This document shows, one piece after another, positions 22,321 to 33,300 of a DNA stretch of 37,500 nucleotides (within the stretch, counting starts at the first letter, position 1; the number at the start of each line of letters is the position of its first letter). The notes under the pieces were generated by a model, which was not told the DNA's origin, made no database searches, and saw only the letters and a list, made by a program, of their open reading frames with translations. The DNA comes from Chrysomallon squamiferum. Taxonomy: Eukaryota > Mollusca > Gastropoda > Neomphalida > Peltospiridae. The translations under genes were made by a program, and so were the position numbers. The stretch lies in contig CM022670.1 of assembly GCA_012295275.1 (NCBI GenBank), positions 13,077,083-13,114,582 on the forward strand, written 5' to 3'.

Positions 22321-22970
22321 TTCTTCTTGATTAGCGGTATCTTTTTCACCCAGAAACTTCACTCGACAGGTTTTCTCTTTTGATCAATTAACTTACGGAC
22401 GCAGATGACAAAGAAGAGGTCGCCATTTTATCAAGATGGCAGATCATCAAACAGATTGTCCAGCCCGAGGCCTGACGGAATTAGCCGAAGAAGCCATATG
22501 CTATAGCTGGCTATGTGTGGTCGTTCGGAACTACCAATTCAGCGGAAGTGAAGTGTTACTGACGGGATTACTGACGTCACAAAGTGAAACTAATGAAGGG
22601 GCCATCTGAAGGCTAATCATAATTGGTGAAATGAGAAAATCTAAATAATGGTCATTTATCTTCGAATGAAAATTTTTTAAAGGAAAAATCAGAAGGTTGA
22701 ATGATTTCTGGGGCGTTTCATTGACTCGAATAGGTTCTTCTGTTGACAAATAATTGAGAGGGTTAATGAAGACCATTTTACATAATGCACGTTTCTCTCA
22801 ATCGTTGGATGACGATGAAGGAAACTTTTTTTTTTTTTTTTGTCACTGGACGTTCATGCTTGAATTAATTTTTAACAATCAGTGGATTCATGCATCATAC
22901 AGAAGTCCAGATGTTATTATTAACAGCGTGAAGTACATACCGGTGGGGCAAAATTTTAAATAGGATCTGG
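22321..22970. other. gene-free unique island with YY1-like pair and CRE palindrome
   Basis: The block is complex and CpG-containing. GCCATTTT (22422-22429) faces AAGATGGC (22433-22440), a convergent pair resembling YY1 sites, and TGACGTCA occurs at 22572-22579. Open frames at 22531-22776 (minus) and 22754-22963 (plus) have no recognisable motif. Confidence 0.35.
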
Positions 22971-23304
22971 TGACATTTTAATATTTAATGAGTATATGTT
23001 AACTGTTTGATTTCTCGTTTTCAATGAGATGATTCTGAGTTATAATTAAAGGAAATAAAATAAAATAAAATAAAATATAATAAAATAAAATAAATAAGCA
23101 AATAAATAAACAAATAAATGTATAAGATGTAAAGTCAGAAAATACTCAATTTTATTATTATCATTACCATTTTTATTATTATTATTATTAGTGTATATCT
23201 ATTAATAATTTTACTATACTATACTATAGTTTTTCTTATTTGAAGGAAGAAAAATGTTATTTGTTTTATTAAGATCAAATTCTGTTGAAAACATTTCCTG
23301 GTAA

Positions 23305-23378
<74 letters not shown>

Positions 23379-23600
23379 ATCAGAAATAAAGAAAACAAAT
23401 AATAAGAAGAGAAAAAAAAACAAAGAAAAGAAAGTTGATTTTTAACATTCAAACCTGGTCTAATTGCAAGGTTCGAAAACATTAAAAAAAAATTAAGAAG
23501 AAGAAATAGAAATCGTATCTATAAACGAGTGGTTATTTTTAACACATAGGAACGATTTCTAGAATTAAACACAACTCTTTGTTCTTTTAATTAATAATTC
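22971..23600. repeat. AAAAT array and (GA)33 microsatellite
   Basis: AAAAT/AAAT units lie at about 23050-23120 and an uninterrupted GA tract at 23311-23377. Serine/leucine-rich minus-strand frames across the GA tract are not genes. Confidence 0.9.
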
Positions 23601-25160
23601 TGTAGCTTGCCGAGAAACAATTTCTCTTAATTGTCTGCCGAAAACGTTGAAACGCCAGACAATTTCCTTGTTCTTTTTTTTGCTAAATTTGGCAGAGTAC
23701 ACGCCCTTGGGATCTATGGTCTCAAGCCATACTTAACCTTTTTCAAAATCGTCAATGTCTGGACCGCGAGTTTCTTTAATATCCGGAAAGAGTTGTTCTT
23801 TTGGCGTGTAAAGGAAGCGCAAAGGACGGGCCAAGTTGGATAATGCGAAGAAACACGGTGTCGCTGGAAGAAAGTCTGATATTGTTAATCCCCGGAGCTA
23901 AATTAGAAGTGTTATGGCTCTTGAGTTTTCTGTTACTTTAAACAATGTAAATGTTGACGAACAGGCCATCATTTCTGTATATTGCGCTGGGGCATAGACT
24001 TTCTCTGTCACTTTGGTGAAATATATTGGAAAATTGGCTGTTAACACATCCCTAAGGGATACTTCTAAGATGTTATCTTCTTATTATTTGGAGTTGCAGG
24101 GAATGGGGTGTTTTAAGAGGAAAAACTATTTTTGAATAATAACAATAATTCTGTTTCGGCTCTCTCTTTAACATTCTCATTATTTTCATCTCTTTTTTCA
24201 CGTGGATGGATTCACCCTAGTGCACACACGTGTAGACACGTACCACGTGATAACACCCTTTCCCTCTCATAGTGTGGTGGAATAAACATTATAAAGTTAT
24301 CATTCGGAAAGTGAGGAATATTTTTAATGCACGCTTAGATTTCATCCGCTTTTTGGTAATTTAAGTGATCAAACTGATAATTGATTTTCACTTATCAGTT
24401 AAATTGCTTTAATAGCAATGCTAACGCATTTTTTAGATTTTTATTTTTTTATTTTTTATTGTTTTTATTTTTTAAATTGTCAGATGAAGATGTAATCTCT
24501 ATCACTTAAAAGAAAATCGGCCCCAAAGGAAAAAAAAAGTTGAAGATATCTATAATAGTGTAAAAGATATCGTATTTCAACGTTTTCAAAATCCACTTTT
24601 CGGGTATCGATATTTCGAAGTTTATAAAAAAAAAAAAATAAAAAAAAAAAAAAAGAAGAAGAAGAAAAAAGTCAGCCTTAAGTCATCAAAAACTTACTTC
24701 AAGAGATATCTTTATCAAATTTCCATTATCTATTCAATAAACTGTTCTTTTTATGAAGACCTTAAGAGATATGGACTTACTGAATAAGTAATTTTTCTAT
24801 TATTTTGAGGTTTACTTCTGCAGACGACCGTATAGAGTTCTCGTTCTTAGGGGTTATTTTTCACGAATCGGGCACTATCGCTTCACTTCAAATGGCTATT
24901 AAACCATAAATACAGGGGTTATTTGTAAAATACAAGGCAGAATGTCAAAGAAGATAGGTCTAAATGTTGCAATTAAATGATCTATTCAGTGTAATCGAAA
25001 TTTTCGTTTTCTTTTAAGATTTTTTTTTTTTTTTTTTTGCTGTTTTAATATTCAGTAGTCATTTTTACTTGTTTCCTTTATATTCGGATTTCCAATTATC
25101 AAATAAACTGATATTTGATTTCATTCTGCTTTAAAACATACAGTATATTAACGTAACATT
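23601..25160. other. gene-free unique DNA, AT-rich to the right
   Basis: A complex island at about 23600-24060 is followed by anonymous AT-rich DNA with poly-A near 24628-24654 and poly-T near 25020-25038. The motif AGGGGTTATTT occurs twice (about 24848 and 24914) and several AGATATC/AGAGATAT motifs lie between 24540 and 24775. This may be the remains of an old dispersed repeat. No coding frame is recognisable. Confidence 0.4.
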
Positions 25161-25285
25161 ATGAGGTTGGGAATTCGGCATTGCTGGGGGTGGGGAATAA
25201 AAAAGATTGCAAAATCTCCTAGCCGCCGATAGCCTTGCTAGCTTTAGCCACTCCCACTGGGTGATTCACCATCTCTGAAATATAA
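25161..25285. other. small GC-rich island with repeated TAGCC units
   Basis: About 120 bases of higher GC sit in AT-rich DNA. TAGC cores recur at 25220, 25230, 25239 and 25245, followed by GGTGATTCACC, which is nearly palindromic. It could be a fragment of a short interspersed element, but no A-box/B-box pair that I would trust is present. Confidence 0.25.
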
Positions 25286-25645
25286 CATTTACAAATAATA
25301 ATGTGGAATAATTAATGTGAACGTAATTTTGCACTTTATGCCTAAGCCAATGTTCACCAAACATGTTCCTGGTTTTTAAAAGTCCTAATAACACATTTAA
25401 TGAAACCGTGACACTGTTACAAGAACCTCAAAATTGAATATAATAATAAGAAATTATAATTTCACATTTAAAAGAGGGAAAAAATATTTCACCGGCTGAT
25501 CGGAATCGCAAACTCATCAACTTAAAATTTATTGTATGACGATATTGTGCATGTACTAGAGAACAACAAATCGAATCAAAATATATAGTAAAAATCTGAC
25601 AGAAACTGCTAGATTATCAATGCAGATTAACGATATTTTATTTTT

Positions 25646-25676
<31 letters not shown>

Positions 25677-27043
25677 TTTATTTATTTTAAGATCAGCATA
25701 CCGTCGTCATACTATACTGTAAAACCATATATTATTATTGATTTCACAAAAATGTAATAAACAGAAATGAGAGGTATGATTAAAACAAAAACAAAACAAA
25801 AAATAATAATAATAAATTAAGGAAATGGAGAGGAATGTTGTAAGGAAAATATGGGATATATATAACTGGCAAGCAAACTATATTTTGCAGTCTTGTTACA
25901 TGATTCAGAAATGGCATCTTCAAATAAGGTGATATTTTATCTTTAATTCAGTTCATCTTTGAATCCATTTCTCATAAAGTTAAATTTAATTTATAAAGTA
26001 TGTATATATTTGGTGTGTGACAGAGCGCGCACGCATTGAATTTAATTTCGGAGTTGTTTTTTTTTAGGTTTTTTTTAGGGTTATCTGTAAATATTTATAA
26101 ATTATGATTATTAATATTCTGATAAATTATATCTTTAATGTTTAGTGTTTTATATTTTTTAATGATTTTTGAAATATATTATATCGATTTCTTAAATCGT
26201 TTATAATTTATTTTTTATTAAACGTTGTAGACACTTACTTGGCAGGTTTGAAAGGGTTAAACTATTCAAACGACTTCCGTAACTATAGACATATGATGAT
26301 ATGTCGTTCTATTTTAAAGGAACGCCGTTTTCACATGTTTGCAGTATTTATGATACTTATTAATATAACAATAATGTGAAAACAAATTCTATGCTATATT
26401 ATATGTTCTCTTTCATATTCGCTTTTAATATCATAAATTAAAAATTAATAGCGACAACCATACACCGATTCGAAAAATTCGCGGGAAATTGCAAGTTCTT
26501 TAAAAATAGTTACGATTAGTCGTGTTTATCTTTTAGCTAGCACTGTTTACTGCAGATAATGTCCATAATAACATAAAAATATGAAGTAGCAAACGCATTT
26601 TTGTCGACTGTGTCATCAGTCATTAATGATTAAAGGTATTTTTCACGCCAGATAAATCCTGTCATCTTATTCATTCATACATTCGTGACATTATAATGAT
26701 TATTAATAATATGATTATAATGATTATTATGATTATCATCGTTATGAATATAAACTATAAAGATGTCTGTCTTGGTAAACAACGAAGCTTTCAGATCACT
26801 GAGTTATAAATAATTTATAATGCTAATTATTTGAAACGATAATCATGTAAGAATCGTAATCTGTATGTTTGTAGGTGATTAAATTACGTAACTTTGAAAT
26901 TATTTAATTTCCTGGACGTATTTATTTATTGATGACAGTTTTATTATAAATTAGTATTATTCAAAGAAAAGCATTAATTTTTACGGTTTAATTATTATTT
27001 TATATGTATATCATATTATGTGTATATGTTATTTTATTTTATG

Positions 27044-27087
<44 letters not shown>

Positions 27088-27170
27088 CTTTTATTGTTTT
27101 ACGTTATGTTTTTTTACATAGGGAGTGCAAATTTTTAGATTTTTATATAAATATATATATATATATATAC
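25286..27170. other. AT-rich intergenic DNA upstream of the helicase gene
   Basis: No gene is seen. The stretch has a TTTA array at about 25640-25685, an E2F-like site at 26481-26488 (listed separately), an 18-base dyad GACATAT-GATG-ATATGTC (26288-26305) and a TA/poly-T compound tract at about 27043-27087. The helicase promoter should lie in the right-hand part. Confidence 0.5.
26481..26488 (-). promoter_or_regulatory. E2F-consensus site upstream of DDX11
   Basis: GCGGGAAA (TTTCCCGC on the minus strand) matches the E2F/DP consensus exactly and sits in a CpG-containing patch about 720 bases before the helicase start codon. E2F control suits a replication/cohesion helicase. The transcription start is unknown, so this is an inference from motif and position. 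Confidence 0.35.
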
Positions 27171-27200
27171 ATTAAAAGTTATTATTTATTAAATTTCAAA

Positions 27201-27206
27201 ATGTAA
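27201..27206 (+). other. minimal start-stop upstream ORF (ATGTAA)
   Basis: An ATG followed at once by TAA ends five bases before the chosen helicase start codon. If the leader is contiguous here, ribosomes would meet this start-stop element first. If instead CAG at 27209-27211 is a splice acceptor, the element is intronic. Confidence 0.3.
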
Positions 27207-27211
27207 ACCAG

Positions 27212-27389
27212 ATGGATGAGTTTGATGATGAAGAAGATGAAATGATGCTAAGGATGAGTCTAACTCTAGAAAAGCAGGATAAAGAAAAATGTACTCCTCG
27301 GTTAAATGAGAACACTGAAAGCACAGGTCAGCACAATGTCTCAAAACACCAGCTTAATGAACTGGATTCCAAAGAGTCTGAAACGAAAG
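27212..27389 (+). CDS. DDX11 exon 1 (residues 1-59, split codon 60)
   Basis: This exon encodes an acidic, methionine-containing start ([12 protein letters not shown]) and a polar stretch. It ends at a GTAAAA donor in phase 1. In-frame stop TAA at 27173-27175 supports ATG 27212 if the leader is unspliced. The human protein lacks an equivalent, so this exon is the least certain. CAG just before the ATG could also be an acceptor, making it internal. Confidence 0.7.
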
Positions 27390-30300
27390 GTAAAATATGA
27401 TAATGAATGCTACAAGCAACATTGCTGCTGTAAAATTACGAAGATGTGTAAATACCTCACACATTAAATGATTAATGTAGTTTATTAGGCTGAATTCTGA
27501 ATTTGGTGATCTACTCAATAATGTTAAAAAATGAGTTATTCTTTTTGTTACTTAAAGAGGAGATTTTTGTTTGTTAATTGTTATGTATGTCTCTTTGTCT
27601 TCTTTCTAAAAATTCCATCCATCTCTGTCATATAATATTTACTTTAGATTATAATTTAGACAACTATTGATTTGTTTCTGTGTTATAATTATAAAAATTA
27701 ATAATACAAATAATCAAAATAATTAATGCAAATTGCTATACCTGTGTGTGTGTTATTTCTGAACTGTCACAACAGCCTACAGCATGTTACTCTTTAATTT
27801 TTTTTTCTGTGATTTATTTTCTACTTTTCATAATTACAGAAGCATCCATTGTTGTACCAGAGACCTTTCCTTTTCCATTTGAGCCATACGACATTCAAGT
27901 AGGATTTATGAAAGAACTGTACAAATGTTTGGAGTTGGGAAAAGTTGGCATCTTTGAAAGTCCAACAGGAACTGTGAGTTTTAATTTTAAAGTTGGTAAC
28001 AGAGAATTCATTTCCTTTGAATACTTTTTAATTTTATTTATGAATTTTATTATAATTTTTGAAATTGTTTTAGTGTTGTATTAATTTATAGATATATTTT
28101 TTTGATGTTATATTTAGTCAGGTGTGTATGTGTGTGTTCTTTTCTTTTAATTTTATTTATTTATTTATTTATTTATTAGCATAAATTTATATTTGAAATC
28201 TAATAAATTGAGCTTCCTTAATGTTTAAGAATATTAGTTACCTAACTACAACTGATGGAATTAAAATGAATAAAACTCCAATGGATAAAATGTATTTCAG
28301 GGTAAATCACTGAGTTTGATCTGTGGTGCTCTCAAGTGGTTGAAGGATTTACAACAGAAACAAAGAGATGAATTAGAAGCATTACTGCAAGAACAAAATT
28401 CAGACAAGTACTGATTTTCATTTTATAGTAAACAAAAATATATTTAAATTGTTTTTCTTTCTTTTGTTTTTTTTATTAGTTATTTTATTTACTAGCTTAT
28501 GGTATTATATATTTGGTTTCTTTCATTTTTTGTATGTTGTCCTTCTAATTCAAGGGATAAAATAAAGATATTAATTTAAAATAAATAATTATTATTATCT
28601 GTATATCCATGGCCTCACAGACGTTATTATATTTATTTTCTTCTTCTTCTCTTCTTAAATTTAATTCACAAAAATGACAAAATCTAATGTTCTTTTCTTT
28701 TTTCTCTTACTGTTAATTTATGGTATATTTTTCAGCAGTGAAAAGAATGAAAAACAAAACAAAGAAAATGGTTAGTTGTAACATTATACTTTTAATTATA
28801 AACTATTTTTAATAAAAGTCTTTTCAAATGTTAATTTCTTCTAATAAGATCATTATCCTCTCCTGAAATAGTAATTCAAAAGAAATATATATATATATTT
28901 TTTGAAAGTATATTTTTCAGTAGTTGAGATACATATTACAAAATTATTGTATTTTATAGAAAAATCACATTTATTTACATTTTAATTTTGCAATTATATA
29001 CTCATTTCTTTTCTTCAGTCTGTAATTATCCATCAAAAAGATGAATAAAATATTCAATATGTCTCTACAGTGCATAACATTCACATGAAATAGTCAATAC
29101 ACTGCTACAATACACTAATATTTTTTAAAATGATTTTTGTTTGTGTCTGTATTTATATTATTACATTCTCAAAATAACTTTATACATTTATTGAATTCAG
29201 CCATAATGTGATCTTTCTCACTATTTAGCAGAGCCTGATTGGATCTCTGATTTTGTTCGGAAACAAGAAAAAGAAGAAAAGTTTAAGAAAGTCAAGGTAA
29301 ACAAAACTACAAGTGGATTAATTTTAGTTTCATGCCTAATGCAAAAATAAAATGCAGATTACTGTGGGCATAATGAATAAATATAACAATTTGAGACAAT
29401 TTAATTATATAGAAAATAGATGATAACAGACTGGTGTCATTTTTGGACCATAATAGAATATTATTAAGAAATATTTTGTAGAAATTGTTATCTTTGTAAA
29501 ATACATAATTATATATTTATCTGTTTAGGAAGAGCAGGAGTTGATTGTGAAAAGAGAAAACAAACTGAAAGAGCTGAAAAATATTGTGTCGCTGAAAGGA
29601 AAGAGGAAGGTAATAACAAAAAACAATTTTAACTGAACATGTTTTATGTTATTTTGCTTTTTACGCATGAGACAAAAAAACAACAGCATTAAATTAGTTA
29701 TTGAGTCAATCTCAGTTATTTGTTGTTTGTTTGCATATATGTGTTAAATGTGACCTTACTAGCACAGTGGTAAGTTGGTTTCAGAGAATAAACAAAACAG
29801 TATACTATAATTATTATTATTATTTTTTTTTTTGAAACTACTTTCTGCTTATATACTATTTCTATTTTTAAACATTATTATTTTAATTTCATATTTTTCG
29901 TCGACAATATTAACTTAATCCTTGCCATTATTTTTTATATTTTTTTTTTTTTTTTTTTTTATTCAGAGAAATGACCTTGAAGATGAATTTGAAACATTAA
30001 TGAAAAGTGCATCTTCAGATATAAAAGAAGCTTACACTGCAGAAATAGCAGAACTGAATCTGCTGGGTGAAACAGATCAGACAGCAACTGATACAGCAGA
30101 CGACCATCTTGTCCTGGATGAATATCAGAGTGATGATGATGATGATAGTGCCAAATCTGAAAAAAATGATGAGGATGATTTGTTAGAAGAAGAACATATT
30201 ACTAAAGTGAGAGAGAATTTGTAAACACAGCCACAATTTTTACCAAATAATTCATGCAGATATTGTAGCTTTTGTAAATATGTATTTAAGTTGAATGCAT

Positions 30301-33300
30301 TATGCAGGTTTTAATGCTAACAGTAAACTTTAATCTAGTTGTTCAGTCTGATTTGTTGTTTTCTTCATTTACTTTATTTTTATTTTTTTTTAGACATCAT
30401 GAAGTTTATATTAATTTATTTATTTTAATTATTATTTATTTATTTATTTATTATTTTTTTTTTTTTCCATAATCTTATTTGAATTATAATGTTTACCAAA
30501 CTTTTCACATTCCAAACAGATCTATTACTGTAGCAGAACTCACTCTCAACTTTCACAGTTTGTAAAAGAAATAATGAAAAGTCCTTTTGGTGAGGAAACT
30601 AGAGTTACGTCCCTTGGATCACGATTAGTAAGTGTAGAAAAAAACAGTTGTTTAATTTTTATTTTATTTTATATTATGATTATTATCAGTTTATGTACAT
30701 ATATAAAGTTTCAGTTTACCTGTCATCAATTTATTAGAAGAATAATAATAAAGAAATACAATCTTGATTAATTCATTATCTCAAATTTTGTTTTATTTGT
30801 TATTTTTATTTTTAATTTGAAGTCTGATTCAAGCACAACAGTTTTGCATAACTTGATAATCAGAACTAAATTCATATACGTTATAATTTTTCTTGTATTT
30901 AACTAATTTAATATAAAACAGTCAATAATTACATTCACTTTATTTTATTTTATTTTATTTTTTTAAGAATCTCTGTGTAAATGAGTCAGTCAGAAAACTG
31001 AAGTCTTTGACTCTGATCAATGATAAATGTATGGAGTTGCAGAAAAACAAAGGTATGTCAAGCCCAAATATCTTATCTTCTCATAATTTTAAGATCTCTG
31101 CAAAGAATATTTTTCAAATAATCCAAAATAAAAAATAACCAGAATATTAAGCATTATTTGTAGATTATAAATTATTGAGTTATTTATTCTGTAAAGTTAT
31201 GTTAAATGTTCATGAGAAAAAAAAAATGATTCTTTGTGTGCTTGTTACTGTGCTTTATTATTAGCAAAGTTTGGTTTGAGTAACAAAATTTGTTCACATA
31301 TTTTCATATTATTGCTGTAATTTAATTTATTTAACTATAAAAATAATCTGTTTATATTGTCTTTTATTTTTTATTTTTGGTTGATTGGGGTTTTTTGTGT
31401 TGGTATTTTGTTTGTTTGTTTTCACCTTGTTTTCATCTGGTTTTTTATTTATTTCATTATTTCAGGTAAGGTACAGAAGAATACTGATGGAAGTACTAAG
31501 AAGAAGTCAAAGGGAACTGGATGTCCATTTTATAAATTTGATCTTCTTCAGAATTACAAAGACAGAGTGCTGGTGAATCATCTCTAATTATTATTATTAT
31601 TATTATTATTATTAGTTTAACTAAAAAAGATCTTCAGTTTAAATACATATCCCTCAATGCATAACAGTATTTTAATGAACGAGTGACATCAAATTGTATT
31701 TGTTGCATAATTGTTGTGTACAATTATGTTTTAATACTTGATGCACAGTATCATTTATTATTTCATATATTTCAGCTCTTTATTGCATTTTAATGACATT
31801 TACATGTTATATGTTTAGAATTAACATTTACATTGGTTTTGACAACATTGCATTTAATATGGTTAATAATAAACTTAAAATACTGTTAAATAAATGTTCA
31901 TTCTTTATTTATTTGTATTTTATTTTATTTTACTTACTTTTGGAACTAGCTGGAGGTTCAAGACATAGAACAACTTGTAACTTTAGGAAGACAGATGAAA
32001 GCTTGTCCTTACTTTGGTACACGTTATTCTATACCAGCTGCAGAAGTAAATGTTTATTTTCTTTTTCTATTTTGTAAATTAAATATGTGATGTAGACTGA
32101 CAGATGTAAAAAATTTCATTTTCTTCTTTAAATTAAATTTGTGGTGTCAACTGACATCTAAATAATGATTTTTATTTTCTGGTTGTAAAATTCTTTTTTT
32201 AAATTTCATATGTTCATTTGGGTATAATGTTGTTTATGTTACTGTGACCATACAAAGAAATATAAAGCATTAAAAATTTGTATTATCTGTATTTGAAAAA
32301 ATTATTCTCAAAGTAATACCTCAAAATAGTTTTGAATTCTTGTATAGCTTTAAACTAAAGAAAAAGGAAATTTAAAATATGTAATTGGATTTATCTCCCT
32401 TTAGTTTTCAAACATCAACAGATTAAGTATTAAAAGAATGTATTTTAAAAAAGTCGTCAATTTCAGTAAGAGGCATTTGCTACAGTGTAGTTACAGCCAT
32501 GCAGGAACATACCAAATCTTTAGCAATATTACATTGTAACAATAACAATTTGGTGAGAATTTCTCAACAGTCCTAGAAAATGGTTTGAATTTTTATTTAT
32601 TTAATTTTTTTATTGTTAATATTTACATTTATTTTTATTTGTGTGTGTGAGTGGGTTTTGAAATTAATATTATTTTATTATTATTTTTTTTTTTTCAGCT
32701 GGTTGCTTTACCATACAACACTCTGCTACATAAGTCAACAAGGGAAGCCTGTGGCATAAAAATTAAAGACAACATTGTGATAATTGATGAGGCTCACAAT
32801 TTGTTAGAAACCATTAACAGTGTGTACAGTATAGAGGTCAATGGAGCTCAGGTTTGTATTCATTACGATAGTATTACTGTTGTTATGTATATTACTATTA
32901 TTATTGTTGTTAATCTTAATATATTAGTATCAAGTATAAGGTAACTTTGTTTTATTTTATTTTTTAAAGTTCATTTCTTTTCTTCTTTTTTTTTTTCTTC
33001 TTACTTTTAATCCTTTATTAAATAATTTATTACTGGTTGTCGGTTTGTCGTAAGATGGTTTTCGATATTATTGTTATTTTTATTAAGGCTATCATCATTG
33101 TTATTTTATTATCATTATTATTATTTTCACAGTTAATGTCATTTTGTTCACCTAATTTCAGATTTCACTCCAGTTATCACTTTTATCTGAATATGTCGGT
33201 CAGTAAATAAAAACAAATTTACCAGACTCCCACTATTTCGTCAGTTCATCAAATTAAAGATAATAAAATAATTCATTAAATGTCTTCTTGTTTACTTTTT

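Noticed and set aside
25161-25285. Short interspersed element or tRNA gene in the GC-rich patch
   Set aside because: No cloverleaf could be drawn and the TAGCC units do not fit a Pol III promoter. Kept only as an unexplained island.
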